Shown piece by piece: positions 11,429 to 24,239 of a stretch of 64,000 nt of DNA (the stretch's first letter is position 1; each line of letters begins with the position of its first letter). Both the position numbers and the translations under genes were made by a program. Origin of the DNA: Zeus faber. Lineage: Eukaryota; Chordata; Actinopteri; Zeiformes; Zeidae. The DNA lies in the NCBI GenBank assembly GCA_960531495.1, contig OY482846.1:50190361-50254360 (forward strand). The letters are read 5' to 3'. Under the pieces are notes generated by a model, which saw nothing but the letters and a program-made list of their open reading frames with translations, made no database searches and had not been told where the DNA came from.

Positions 11429-11615
11429 CAGAGGTGGAAATTCCGGGCTCGGAAAGTAAAATCCCCCTCTGGCATTTTAAGACAACGATGTGGATTTAGT
11501 AATTAGCATTAACCCAGAGTCCAAGTGACGAGTGGAACCAGCTGATCAGTGCATGGAGGGAGGGAAAACGTTGAGAAAGGACGTTACGTTCTGAGCCTGG
11601 AGTTATCCACCCCTG
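11429..11615. mobile_element. short MITE-like element
   Basis: About 190 bp beginning CAGAGGTGG and ending CCACCCCTG, terminal inverted repeats with one mismatch in nine. The interior contains CATTAACCCAGAGTCCAAGT and GTGGAACCAGCTGATCAGTG, sequences I associate with a short dispersed fish repeat. It has no coding capacity and no clear target duplication. Confidence 0.55.
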
Positions 11616-11924
11616 CAGACTGAGCAGAAATCAACACACAACTGGATCAAGTGGCTATCAAATCATTTTTCTGGGTATGTAGATATATATACTCATATCA
11701 TTAATTATTTTCGTCACACACATTTCAATGTGTTGTGTATGATTTGAAAATCGAAAGACAAACAAACGAGGTTTTGCACAGGGTTTTCATTGTACTTTGG
11801 TGTTTGAAGACAACAAACCCTTGATTGAAGCACACTGGCGTCATCAGGCACATCTACAAGTTGCCCTTTCCTGGCATTTCAACTGGCAACTCGACAGACC
11901 CAATGAGAGTGTGTGGGGGCGGGG

Positions 11925-12190
11925 CTTGACGTGACGTGGTCTGGTGACCTGGTCCGGCGACCTGGTCCCGGCGATGTGGTGCGCTGATGTGGTCCGATGA
12001 CGTGATCTGGAGGAATGGTCGATGAAGTGGTCTGATGAGGTGTTGAAGTGGTCTGGTGACGTGGCGGGGTGGTCCGCCGACCTGGTCCGGTGACGTGGTG
12101 GAGTGGTCCGGTGACATGGTTCGCTGGAGTGGTCCGGTGACGCGGTCCGGTGACGTGGTCCGGTGACATAGTCCCACGGAGTGCGCTGGG
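11925..12190. repeat. degenerate GTGACGTGGTCCG minisatellite
   Basis: Imperfect 12-17 bp units built from GTGACGTGGTCCG, GTGGTCCG and GATGTGGT. The low-complexity frames on the minus strand (His/Arg/Thr/Pro-rich) derive from it. Confidence 0.85.
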
Positions 12191-13149
12191 TCAGGCGCCG
12201 GGGGTCCAGGGCGTTTCTGAGCGTTCCGAGTCCTTCCTGCTGGCTCAGCATGACGCCAGGACCCCAGAAGGTCACTGGACGGACACAACAACGCTGCTCT
12301 TTGTAGCTGCAGCGTGGCAGTGAGCGGGGCCTCTGCCGCTTGACGCACTCACAGGGTGAAATGAAATGAAGTTCTTGTTGTGGATGAGTAAATGTTTATG
12401 CAATGGGTGAACTGTGGAGGTGGGGAGAGAGAGAGAGAGAGAGAGAGACTGAATGGAACTTACAGAGCGAGAGATACTCAGATTTTCTGTTTTAATGTTG
12501 GTTTATCTCTTTCCCTGTGATTGCTCTTTTAACTCTTTGAAATGATTTACGTTTCCTGTGAAGCACTGTATAGCTTACGCTTTCAAAGGTGCTGTATCAG
12601 TAAAGTTTATTGTTTTAACCCCGTCATTGTGCGATTGGGTTTAAAAAATCAATAAAGCCTGCATACAAAGGAATTTGATTGGACAGAGGTGTGTGTGTGC
12701 TGGGTGATATTGAAGTCTGAATATCACAAAATCACCATCAATAATTGGACCATATTTTGTTACTATCATAAGATATTTATACACAAAAAAAGAATGTTAA
12801 GAACTGATCATTTGGTTCAGTGATTATAACAGTCTCTGAAGTTCAGAAAACTGCGTTACTCCTTTGAGGCTAGATTTAACTATCACCTTGTCACAAGAGT
12901 CAAAATCCCAGACGGTGATTGAATCGTGATATCGATGTTAGATCCATTAATCACCAGCTGTGTGGCTGTTGTGACGTGTTTGTGTTTTTCTTGCATGTTG
13001 CATGTGTTGCGTGTGGCGTGTCTGATCCCAGGGGCTGATCTGTAACTGCTGCTCTCCTCCACATTCCATCTTCTTTATCCAGGGGGTGAGTGGAGAGCGC
13101 TGGGCTGTGCACACTCCTCAGGCTTCATTACACTTTATTTCTGCTTTAT
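12191..13149. other. mostly unique DNA
   Basis: Contains a short (GA)n tract at 12426-12449 and an AATAAA-type word near 12650. No recognisable gene. Confidence 0.5.
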
Positions 13150-13870
13150 TTCACTTTTTATCTGCTTTATTACACTAGTTTTAGTAAGTATTTTTGGCAA
13201 TATCTGTACTTTACTTGAGTTATTATATTTCTCTTGATTTTTTTGCTTTTACTGAGCTCCATTTAGCCCCCAAAAAGTTGAGTTTTACTCCAACACATTT
13301 CCCCTGAACAACTTTGTTACTCACTACACAATATAACGGGAGGAGAAGTGTTGCCAGTGATGTTAGTGAAGCCAGTTCTCACCAGGTTCACGTTGTGAAC
13401 CAAGGCTCATATCAGCAGCAAGCTGAGTGTCAACAAACACTCTCAAGCTGTCTTCTGGGTTTGTCATGGACCTGGCAACCCTGCCCGTGTTAAGTTGCGT
13501 TTTTGCGGCGTCGCTCCTGAACAAGCACAGGCGTGTCCCAGAGAGACACAACTAGAGCAGCGTGTTGGAGAGCGACCACCTCCTCCAGCGGTGATGCTGC
13601 TCCACCCGCACCTACACCTGCTACGACTGATGGAGACCAACACCCGGTGACGCGGCCAGATTTACAACAAATAAAATACGGAAATATTGAAATTGAAATC
13701 AGAGCAAAAAACCCTGATAGCAACAGCAGGAAAAACTTTTTTTTCCTCCACATCATTAACTTTTGGTACATAAGTACCTTTTAATATCAGCTACTTTAAC
13801 ACTTTTACTGAAGTAGTATCTAATGACTGACGAGTAGTATTTGTAAGTATTTCATTTGTTTTTTTCGAAC
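13150..13870 (+). repeat. dispersed repeat family A, copy 1
   Basis: Three blocks (about 13170-13315, 13525-13650 and 13765-13850) match the reverse complement of 61531-62015. The shared words include AGTAAAAGT/ACTTTTACT motifs and a GC-richer core around CCTCCTCCAGCGGTGATGCT. Copy 1 has about 200 bp (13325-13525) that copy 2 lacks. The AAGTACTTTACT-type ends resemble non-autonomous DNA transposons common in fish, but the class is not proven. Confidence 0.8.
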
Positions 13871-13988
13871 ACGAAGACCTTAGGTTGCATTAAAATGTTG
13901 TAAAGTTCATTTTGAGGGCTTGAAAATTTGCTTCTAATAATAAACTCATGAAGTTGACATTGCCTAGTCAGTCCTGAAAATAGGGTTT

Positions 13989-14720
<732 letters not shown>

Positions 14721-16049
14721 TAGGCTTGGGCAGATTTACGATTAAATCGTCAGTTGGCGATCGATCGCAGTTTACTGTGTTCTCAGACTGGAGCGGAGAG
14801 AGGGAGGGAGGGAGGGAGGGAAAGCGAGGGCGGGGGCTGAGGCTCTATCTCTCTCTCTCAGCTGTGGAGTATCCACTGGTAATGGGGTCTCATCGGTTGC
14901 GGGGTTCACAGGGTGTTCCTCATGAATGTATCTTACCCAGAGAGACCCTCTACCTCGCCACCCATTCACACTTAAATAAAACAGCGCCTGATAAACAAGG
15001 CACCGTGGGGTCTATGGGGAAAATCTTGTGATTATAATACAGCAATATATAATATCATCTCATAGAGAAAGATTGAGATTTATTTTGTTGCCTTAGTTTC
15101 TTACTTGTATGGAAAATTGAAAAACGTAAACCTAACTCAGAGAACTGGAGCAGAGTTGTTTTTGTTTCTGCTCCAGGCAGTGGTTTGGCCGCCCGTCTGT
15201 CTGTCTGTCTGTCTATCGGCCTAACGTACTTTACGATACCGGCACAATGCAATGTTCAATTTTGCTCTTTCACCTAAACAGCTGTTTTGATGATCAACAT
15301 ATTTTTTATAAACTCCTAGGTCTGAACTTTGCTGGTGGAGTTTTTCGTCCATTTATTATTTCAATGGAGTGAATTGGCCCTTGCTGCCCCCTGTGGGCTT
15401 GATTATGCATTGCGCAATGAGTGTGTTTCTGTTTTTCTCGCTGTTGCATCGACACATGCATCATCAAGGGTTGGGCTTTTTAATAGACTTTGTTGTCACA
15501 GAGAGGTGAGGTGAAGAAACGTTTTAATTCACAATGAGAGGACGTGTCAGCTCGGATGATCACAAAGCTCCAAATGTTAAACTGACAGAGCTAAAATCTC
15601 CTGAACAAGGTTTGCCAGGGAAAGTCTTTAAATCGCTCAAAACTGCACAGAAATATTGTGGAGGACTGGAGCCCCGTCCCGAGCGGCAGGAAAACCCTCT
15701 GCTCATCACTTATTCACCGCCTGTTTTTCTCGCCGCCAAGCGTCTGACGCTGAGTGTTTGTGTCGTACCGAGGCAAAACAAAAGCTCCCTCTTTACGTAT
15801 GGAAATGCTCCCATCCATATTTTATGGCTGCGGATATTTCCAGCCGCCCTGTAACGTCATGTGTGTGCGCGTGAGCGACAAAGGCCGGGTTCTGTCCCGA
15901 CAATGGCTCCCCTGTGCTCGGCGTGGCGGACCACCCCGGGTAATGACGGCGACGGCTCATCTGCAATGCAAAGCAGCTCCGGGATGTGATGGGTTTCATC
16001 GCTGAATCACTCCTTCCTCTGTTCCGTCTCCCCCACTTGATGGCGTGTC
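14721..16049. other. unique DNA with minor simple repeats
   Basis: A GATTAAATCGTCAGTTGGCGA-like patch at 14735-14775 resembles a degraded dispersed repeat, and a (GGGA)n run lies at 14799-14822. Open frames at 15534-16005 overlap on both strands with no recognisable domain. Confidence 0.5.
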
Positions 16050-16099
16050 CATCGGCATCCTCACACGCCCTGTCCAGCGGGCGTGTGAGGATGCCGATG
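16050..16099. repeat. perfect 21-bp inverted repeat, 8-base loop
   Basis: Arms 16050-16070 and 16079-16099 are exact reverse complements around TGTCCAGC. The stem is GC-rich (14 G/C in 21). It has hairpin-RNA or cruciform potential, but it is short for a standard pre-miRNA unless flanking pairing extends it. Confidence 0.93.
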
Positions 16100-16317
16100 C
16101 TAGAAGCGTTCTCACAACATTGATTTATAGATGATCAGGTTGTGATTGGTTGCATAGTAATATTGTAATATGTAATATATTACTGGATCTGCATTTGTAT
16201 TTTATCTCTTTTAGGGATGGACTGCAGGCGTTGACAATAAGCAAACTTTTCCACAGACTCTCTGGGCAGTAACTCCCTGAATCCACTGGCACTGTGGTCA
16301 TTTGTTTTCACATCAAC

Positions 16318-16632
16318 AATCTGTCTCTCCTTCTGTCTGTGCCTGTCTGTCTCTCTGGCTCCCTGTCTGTCTGTCTGTCTGTCTCTGTTATTCTGTCTGT
16401 CTGCCTCTTCATCTCTGCATCTCTCCGTCTCTGTCTGTCTGTCTGTCTCCGTCTCTGTCTGTCCGTCTGTCTGTTTGTCTGTCTGTTTCTCTCTCTGTAT
16501 GTCTGTCTCTTCGGCTCTCTCTTTCTCTATCTGTCTCTCTCTTTCTCTCTCTGTCTGTCTGTCTGTCTGTCTGTGTCTTTCTCTCTGTGTCTGTCTGTTT
16601 TTCTCTCTGTCTGTCTCTCTGCCTGTCTGTCC
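16318..16632. repeat. pyrimidine-rich CTGT/CTCT array
   Basis: About 315 bp of mixed CTGT, CTCT and TTCT words. The Leu/Ser/Cys/Val-rich and Asp/Arg-rich frames across it are low-complexity artefacts. Confidence 0.92.
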
Positions 16633-17146
16633 TCCAGGCCACTCTCAGCTCACTCTCTGAATCCCTCTCAGCTCAGAGTGGTTTCCCTGCAGTGGTGCTG
16701 CAGCTGCTGGATGCTGACAAAGGGAGGATGCTACGACCAGTATTCATAAAAAGGATCCGCCTCAATTGATGGATCCATCCTTTCATCCATTTTATATTTA
16801 GAGAAATATCTCTTGTGCTTTGTGAAGAAGAAGTTGAAATATATTTTCCTAATGAATCTCCTTTCTCGATCAGATGCTCTGGTGGTAATGCATTAAATGG
16901 CAATGGTTAAAAGTCCAAACTCATAAGTACTAATAATAACAATACTAGAGTAGAGTAGGGTAGTTTTTGAGAAGAGTACTTTGTATTTTATTTCCATTAA
17001 TATAGCAGTACTTCTACTACATGTTGTGAACTGTTGAAATGTCCCCAAAACTGAACTGAACCCGGAGTGGCTGGTTGATTTGGGCAGCTTTTGGGTGAAA
17101 CCGTACAGTGTGACAGCTCGTCCTCCTCTTCCTCGCTGTAGAGATC
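16633..17146. other. unique DNA, no gene seen
   Basis: No supported gene or element between the pyrimidine array and the 15-bp minisatellite. Confidence 0.5.
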
Positions 17147-17985
17147 TCCCCTGGCGTACGGTGTCATGGCGTACGGTGTCATGGCGTACAGTGTCATGGC
17201 GTACGGTGTCATGGCGTACAGTGTCATGGCGTACGGTGTCGTGGCATACGGTGTTATGGCGTACGGTGTCATGGCGTACGGTGCTATGGCGTACGTGTCA
17301 TGGCGTACGGTGTCATGGCGTACGGTGTCATGGCGTACGGTGTCATGGCGTACGGTGTCATGGCGTACAGTGTCATGGCGTACGGTGTCATGGCGTACGG
17401 TGTCATGGCGTACAGTGTCATGGCGTACGGTGTCGTGGCATACGGTGTTATGGCGTACGGTGTCATGGCGTACGGTGCTATGGCGTACGTGTCATGGCGT
17501 ACGGTGTCGTGACTTACGGTGTCTTGGCGTACGGTGTCATGGCGTACGGTGTCATGGCGTACGGTGTCATGGCGTACGGTGTCATGGCAAACGGTGCTAT
17601 GGCGTACGGTGTCATGGCGTACGGTGTCATGGCGTACGTGTCATGGCGTACGGTGTCGTGGCGTACGGTGTCTTGGCGTACGGTGTCATGGCGTACGGTG
17701 TCATGGCAAACGGTGCTATGGCGTACGGTGTCATGGCGTACGGTGTCATGGCGTACGGTGTCATGGCGTACGGTGTCATGGCGTACGGTGTCATGGCGTA
17801 CGGTGTCATGGCGTACGGTGCTATGGCGTACGTGTCATGGCGTACGGTGTCATGGCGTACGGTGTCATGGCGTACGGTGTCATGGCGTACGGTGTCATGG
17901 CGTACGGTGTCATGGCGTACGGTGTCATGGCGTACGGTGTCATGGCGTACGGTGTCATGGCGTACGGTGTCCTCCGGCGTGCGAT
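17147..17985. repeat. 15-bp minisatellite ATGGCGTACGGTGTC with higher-order structure
   Basis: About 55 tandem units of ATGGCGTACGGTGTC with point variants (ACAGTG, GTGGCA, CTATGG, GCAAACGG). Occasional 14-bp units lacking one G shift the phase. Variant units recur together: one block repeats at a 194-bp offset (17238 and 17432) and another at 119 bp (17581 and 17700), equal to 13 or 8 units minus one base. Because 15 is a multiple of three, all forward frames stay open (MAYGV, WRTVS, HGVRC) and the reverse reads TPYAM. This explains the long spurious frames. Confidence 0.97.
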
Positions 17986-18070
17986 GACTGGGTCCGTTAT
18001 GTTCCTTTGGAAGAGAAAAGCAGCTCCCTGCAGTGCATCAAAGCATGCTGGGAGATTATCACCATGGCGG

Positions 18071-18072
<2 letters not shown>

Positions 18073-18113
<41 letters not shown>

Positions 18114-18543
18114 CAGGGAGATACAGACAGGGGGGGTGGAGGGGTGAGAGAGGGAGCTAGAGAGGGGGAGAGAGAGATAGAGGGGTAAAGGGGGTGAGAG
18201 AGGAAGGTAGAGAGGTAGAGAGAGGGGGCAAGCGAGAAAGAGAGGGAGAGAGAAAGAGAGACAGGGTAAGGGAGAGATGGAGAAAGAGGGACAGGAAGTG
18301 GGAGTAGAGATGGAGGAGGGGTAAGGGAGGGTGAGAGGGAAGGACCAAGGGAGGTTGAGATGGAGGGAGAAAGGGGGAGAGTAAGAAAGAGAGGGAGGGA
18401 GAGACACACTGGGAGAAGACAAGGCAGGAGGGAAAGAGAGGGGTGAGAGGGAGGGGGAGACAGAAAGTGGTAGAAGAGAGGGAGAGAGAGGGACCAATGG
18501 AGGTCAAGAGAGAGGGAGGGGGAGAGAGAGAGAGAGAGACAGA
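18073..18543. repeat. 470-bp purine-rich (GA/GGGA)n tract
   Basis: The + strand is almost purely A and G, with GAGA, GGGA and GGTAGA words. It has mirror-repeat and triplex (H-DNA) potential. The Leu/Pro/Ser frames on the other strand are artefacts. Confidence 0.92.
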
Positions 18544-18654
18544 CGGATCGAGGGAGGGAAACCTAAAAACGTATTGCTGCAGTTCGAGACACTGTTTGTA
18601 TTGAGTCTATCGGAACGCTCGTGCCAATAAAGGTTTATTGATTGATTATTGATT

Positions 18655-18961
18655 GATTGTGGTAGTTTCACCACGACACACCACCCAAGTGACGTTTCCA
18701 GACCCTCCGGCACAGAGACACAGACGACGATGGGTTGTAGACATCGGTTTATTGTAGAGAGCAGGCTAGTGGAACAAGCCAGGAGCAGATGGAACATGTC
18801 ATGACTTAGGCTCCTCTCCTGAGTGAGTGTGGGGATGGGGGTTTTAACCTGTTGCTCGTTAGCCCAAACAATGAGCAACAGGCATGCAGCCACCCTAACC
18901 CAATCACCTAGATCCAGGTCAGGTGTGGCTGCTTAAACCATCCCATCTCCACACCACAACA
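18655..18961. mobile_element. dispersed repeat family B, copy 1
   Basis: The portion 18780-18960 matches 36317-36497 at about 90 percent by eye, including CCATCCCATCTCCACACCACAA at the shared right end. Both copies hold an inverted repeat around CCTGTTGCTC and GAGCAACAGG (slightly degraded in copy 2). The region from 18660, including a CATCGGTTTATTGTAGAGAG segment, is present only here, so copy 2 is truncated on the left. Class unknown. Confidence 0.75.
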
Positions 18962-19409
18962 AGCCTCGTGGGAAACCAGTTTTTTTGGACTGAGCCAATT
19001 TGGAAAATTTGTTCCTTGCCTCTGAAAAAATTCTGGGGCTGGGTTAATTTAAAGTCTCTTCGTGACACCTCTCTATCTTTCTTTCCCTGTATCTTCCTCT
19101 CATCTTCTTTTCCAGTCTTTCTGTCCATCACCGTGTTGAAGCTCTATTCTCTCTTTCTGTCAAAGTGAATCATCCTTTTTCCACCTCTTTCAATCTGTTT
19201 TTTTTTCTTTGTCATGGTTGTCTTTTTCCCTTCAAGCAAATTACCTCCATCCCTCCCTCCATCCATTCACCGATCCATCCATCCAGCCTCTCACGCTTGG
19301 CATCTGTTCATCCCTTTTCATTCACTTTTCCTCTTCTCTCATTTTCTCAACCTCTCTTATTTACCTCTGTCCATATGAATTCATTTTTCTTCTCTCTTTC
19401 TCTCCTCTT

Positions 19410-19625
19410 GAGAGACAGTCAGACAAACAAACAGTCGGACAAACAAACCATCAGACAGACAAACAAACCAACAGACAGACAGGCAAACAAACAGTCACAC
19501 AAACAGTCAGTCAGACAGACAGTCAGATAGGCAGACAAAAAAATCAGACTCAGACAGACAGACAGTTAGACAGACAGTCCAGCAGAAAAGCAGTCAGACA
19601 GACGGGTAAACAAACACTCAGACCA
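19410..19625. repeat. AGACAAACA/CAGACAGA-rich array
   Basis: Degenerate GACA and AAACA tandem words over about 215 bp. The Gln/Thr/Asp-rich frames derive from it. Confidence 0.85.
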
Positions 19626-21796
19626 ACTAATATTCATTCAGAATATTCTTATCTTGCCCAGAAAATAAATACACTACCTGCTCGTCATCTGGACTTTCTC
19701 TTCTCCTTTTCCTACCGGCCAAATAAAGTGATTTATTGTGGAATATGCGACTCATTAAAACACTGTTGTTGCCACGTTATTCTCGGGAAAAGAGTTACTG
19801 TCTTCTTTCTACCCACTAAAACCACAGTGGAGCCCACTTCAATATGGCTATTATTTGGGCTTAAATGATTGTATTTTATCAAAAGTTGACAATTGATATT
19901 CAGATTTTGAAAATAAAAAATAAAACAACGTTCTGCTCTCAACTCCGCTCTGCCTTTGTACGTCTCTCTGGGAGAAACAACCATCCGACTAAAACAGGGT
20001 CTGTCGGGTCGGGGACATCTCTTTAAGTCGACATGACTCAGATTCCAATGAAATCTTGATACCCTCTAAGAAAAAAAAAAGAAAATGGCGATTATTGGGT
20101 GAAGATCGATCGGCAGCAAAAACCGGCCTGGCCTTAGACCTGATGGATCGCCAAATTTAAGTTTCTAACAATACTATTCAGCAGGGTGTCAAGTGGCCAT
20201 GTGGCAAGTAGCCAAGTGGCTTTGTTGGTCCTCCAATCATTTCAATTCTGGGAGCTGGCTGAATGGGTCCAAGTGTTGGGCAAACTTTGAGGGGGTTTAT
20301 CTCAGAAACCCAGTTTGCCACACCCTTGTCATTAACAAGCCATAGCTTTAAGAATATTGGCTTGATTTGCACAAGTGACACCTTGTTTTGAAGCTCTGAT
20401 TCCTCACTTTAAAATGATGTGAAATAATATGTCACATATGAGGTCTGGAATATGAATTTTAATGTCATACGTTGCCACACAGTCCAATGTGATGAACCGC
20501 AGTCAAATTATTTAAAATAGGATCTTACAATCATCAGCAGCTGCGATGATCCGCGTACGAATATTGTGTGAATTTCTCTGGACGTCGTTACGAAGAACCC
20601 TCCAATCCTTTTCCTCTGTTAAGAGTCTAAAACTGGTCTGAGCATATTTCTATTAGTCTCATTGAAATAAATATCTGTTTATGAGTGTGACGGCCCGAGG
20701 TGTTTTGGGACAACACATGAGTAACACGTGAGCGGCTGAGCTGGCATGTCACGTGCATGCGGTGGATTTGAACATGATTAATTGAGCTGGATGATGAATA
20801 ATAAAGTGTTTCTGTTCCCTGCAGGGTCTCTGCTTGGGCTACGCACGAGATATGTGGAGCAAATAAAGATTCTGATACGCTGGGAACACAGGTACATACA
20901 CACACACGTATGCACACACACGCACACATAAAACATGTGTGTATACATGCTATCAAAAATGTTATATCGCGATGCAGTCCTACTGAAATATCGCGATACA
21001 CGATGTTATCGTCCTGGTTGACGGGGGCGGTGATGAAGAAAGTGTTCTCTTATGCACCGTTGGCCACGATTCTCTTTTGGTTCCATTCAATGACATTAAA
21101 TACATCCAGGATAAAACGTCTGTATTTGTTTACTTTGGTGAAACGGTGAATCTTTATGTACCTTTATGGCGTATCCTGGACTAGGAAGTTGCACGTGGGC
21201 ATTGACGTAACGTGCGTGTTGAAAGGATCTCCCGTTCACCAGGCGAACAGTGACGGGCGCCAGGCAAGCACGAGTGAGGAAAAACTGTATGTATGTAGAA
21301 TAAAAAAAATAAAAAAAGAGATTTGACTTATTTTGGGATTGTCAGCGTGAGAAACATGAGGTGTGATGTGTGAGCGCGTGAACTGCTTGATATGTGGCGG
21401 TAGGGTCACACTGTTGGCGAGGGGGCGCCGCAAAGCATCTCGAACGGCGTTTGGCTTCCTCCTGCTGCAGGGGGCGGAGCAACGACCGGCGATGAGCTGG
21501 CCGAGCAACGACAACAAAAATAGTTGAGCGGGTTTCAGCTTGATGCAAATGAGCCGAACTTGGAAAATGGACATCCTGACCACTGTGTATTGTTCACTGG
21601 AACCTGGTGGTGTTCTGTTTTTTAAATGAAAAACGTCGTCTTAACCATCGATAAAATAAGGAACACGTCATTTTATGTTTCTTCATCAAGGACAGTTCTT
21701 TATTTTAAGGGACGGTGGAAAGAAAATATACGCCTTTTTTTCGAAGATCATTTATTTTGCAAAGTCAACATTTTAACAAATGAAAAAGTAGACACG
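19626..21796. other. unique DNA, no gene seen
   Basis: Open frames at 20178-20381, 20627-21001 and 21236-21583 show no domain, splice context or codon pattern I can support. Confidence 0.5.
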
Positions 21797-21804
21797 GCAC
21801 ACAC

Positions 21805-21858
<54 letters not shown>

Positions 21859-21880
21859 ACACCCACACACACACACACAC
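21797..21880. repeat. (CA)n microsatellite
   Basis: About 40 CA units with CACCCA interruptions. Confidence 0.97.
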
Positions 21881-22011
21881 CTATTTAACTGCTCGCAGGT
21901 ACCACCAGCTGTCCGCAATAGTGGAGTGGGTTTGTGCCACAGGCGGCCATGCTGCTTCTGAGCTGCCTCTGAAGTTCTGTACTGTACCTGCATGTACTGT
22001 ACGTGCACACG

Positions 22012-22031
22012 GCACGTGCACGCCCCACGTG
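22012..22031. promoter_or_regulatory. paired CACGTG E-boxes
   Basis: Two perfect CACGTG motifs at 22013-22018 and 22026-22031, with an ACGTGCAC just upstream at 22001. CACGTG is the class-B E-box bound by bHLH factors (MYC/MAX, USF, CLOCK type). There is no adjacent gene, so function is speculative. Confidence 0.25.
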
Positions 22032-22175
22032 CACACTCCCAGGCCCTGTGAGTGTGTTGAGATGAAGAGATTATCTGTGGAAATCCAGGCAGGACGGTGT
22101 TCGGGCTGCGAGAGGGAAAGCGGTTCCTCTCAGCATGGGAATCCTCTGCTCCCGGGCTTCTCAGTGGGAACTGGA

Positions 22176-22535
22176 CGCTGTTCACCTCTGTTGACCTCTG
22201 TGCACCTCTGTGCACCTCTATACACGCCCGTTCACCTCTGTTCACCTCTGTGCGCCTCTGTTCACCTCTGTGCACCCCAGTTCACCTCTGTTCACCTCTG
22301 TTCACCTCTGTGCACCTCTGTTCACCTCTGTTCACATCTGTGCATCCCCGTTCACCTCTGTTCACCTCTGTGCACCTCTGTTCACCTCTGTGCACCTCTG
22401 TGCACCTCTGTTCACCTCTGTTCACCTCTGTGCACCTCTGTTCACCTCTGTTCACCTCTGTGCACCTCTGCGCACCTCTGTTCACTTCTGTTCACCTCTG
22501 TTCACCTCTGTGCACCTCTGTTCACCTCTGTTCCA
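22176..22535. repeat. 10-bp minisatellite TTCACCTCTG/TGCACCTCTG
   Basis: About 35 units of 10 bp alternating TTCACCTCTG and TGCACCTCTG, with rare variants (CATCTG, CCCCAG, CCCCGT). Three units give a 30-bp coding period, so three frames remain open and produce repetitive Ser/Val/His/Leu/Cys polypeptides that are not genes. Confidence 0.96.
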
Positions 22536-23309
22536 TCCCCATTGCGCCGTGTGACACTTCAGGGAGAGAATTATGTTGAACTGATTATTATTATCATCCA
22601 GAGGATCCACATGATGAGGCAGGGAGTTGTGGAATCCAGACGGAGATATTCCACACTGTGGAAGTGGACGGGGGAAAGAATGCAAAACGTCAATTTCTGT
22701 TTGTGACACTTCGGCTTCCTGTGTGACGGCTGCTGTGATTGGGTTTCCAGCCGCAGGAGATTTGATCAAATTGCAAAGTTTATTCCTTTCGTTTTTCAGG
22801 ATTGTATTTTTTTCCACACTAAACCATTAGTTATCAAACATTTATTATGTATTAGCAATGGTTGGTTTGCCTTTTCAAGCTACAATATCTTTGTTTAATT
22901 CAGGGATGGTTGTAAATTTTCGGAAATATTGATTTACGCACAAATGTGTTCTGCGGACGGTTTACTAGTATTACTAGTACATCGTTAATCAGGTCGCCGT
23001 GGTTTGTACTTTTTTAGTTTTTCTACGGAAAAAAAAGTCTCATGTCAACGTTCAGAATTGATTTGAGTATATTTATATTTCTGTATATGCAGCCCCCACC
23101 ACAGTAAATGCATTTAAGAACCACCCATAATTCTGAGGTGGTTTAGGAAATTCCTTCCTTTCTCAAACATATTGAGTCCAGATCATTTCAGGGACGCCCT
23201 CCCTGATTGGCCAGATGTTCTGGGCCAGACTTGTAATATTTGCTGGACCAGGGAGGAAACACAAACGGGAGGTAGACGCAAAATCAGTAATAACAACTTT
23301 GACGCACAA
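22536..23309. other. unique DNA, no gene seen
   Basis: No supported gene. A G-poor AT-rich stretch lies around 22780-23090. Confidence 0.5.
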
Positions 23310-23395
23310 TAACTTTATAGAGCTTATTGTGCGTAATCACGGGGTGTCGTGACATTTCACTGTATGTACGTATGTATATGTATGTGACAAATAAT
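23310..23395 (+). mobile_element. old 5'-truncated LINE 3' end
   Basis: Shares TTATTGTG, CGGG, ACATTTCACTG and GTATGTATATGTATGTGACAAATAA with the LINE 3' UTRs at 2030-2240 and 31688-31890, but is clearly more diverged and has lost the TTGAATC tail. An older insertion of the same or a sister family. Confidence 0.75.
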
Positions 23396-24106
23396 CTCTT
23401 AAGCTCGAAGCTTGAGGACACGTCTTTTTACTCCGTCAGTTCTGGTAGAGACAGACTCAGTTGGTCCACCAAAAACTTAAGCCGGCCCCCTGGTTTCTCT
23501 GGTTTCCTGTGCAAACTTGGAGGGGCTTCCCCGAGATTCGAGATTACTCTTACCTAGTTTCAGACGACAAGATAAATACCAATTTCCTCCCTGTGTTTCT
23601 GTGTTAGCGCAATGCATGGCTGCAGACGGGATCAGCTAGCCTAGCTCCTGTGAAATCTCCCATAAAACTGGAGTTTTCCTGGTGCACACTGAGGCTCATG
23701 ATACTTCTGATTCTGTCCACTTAAAAAAATCAGAGGAAGCTTGTTAGTTTTCTGCGGAATAATCTGAAAGGTTACTTCTTACTTCATCTTGAATATTGTC
23801 GTCTTTCCAATCTCATCTCATTAATAAATTAAAGAGAAAAAAAATTGTCTTGGTGCAGGTTTTATAACTTAGTAACACACATTATGTAATATAATAGAGG
23901 ATTTTCTGTATTGAATTGGCGTTTCCTCCTTCAAAATGGCCACCGCCTATGGCCTGATTCCCAGAAGCAGCAGGGGGTGGTGGTGGGGGGTGGAGGGGGT
24001 TACAGTTTCCATCAGTCATCGTTTCAAAGGCGCGAGTCAATAGATGAACAGTCACATCGACACACATCCCTGCTGGAGTTCCCACACATTCATTCATGTC
24101 ACAGCA
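23396..24106. other. unique DNA, no gene seen
   Basis: No supported gene. A G-rich patch (GGGGGTGGTGGTGGGGGGTGG type) sits at 23973-23999. Confidence 0.5.
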
Positions 24107-24221
<115 letters not shown>

Positions 24222-24239
24222 AGTAGCGTGGCGTGTTCT

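Noticed and set aside
17080-18147. Open frame of 355 codons rich in WRTVS/HGVRC repeats
   Set aside because: Produced by the 15-bp minisatellite, which keeps all forward frames open. 14-bp units shift the frame, and there is no start context or homologue.
22097-22579. Repetitive SVHLCAPLFT-type frames in three phases
   Set aside because: 10-bp minisatellite. All frames are open because 30 bp covers ten codons without stops.
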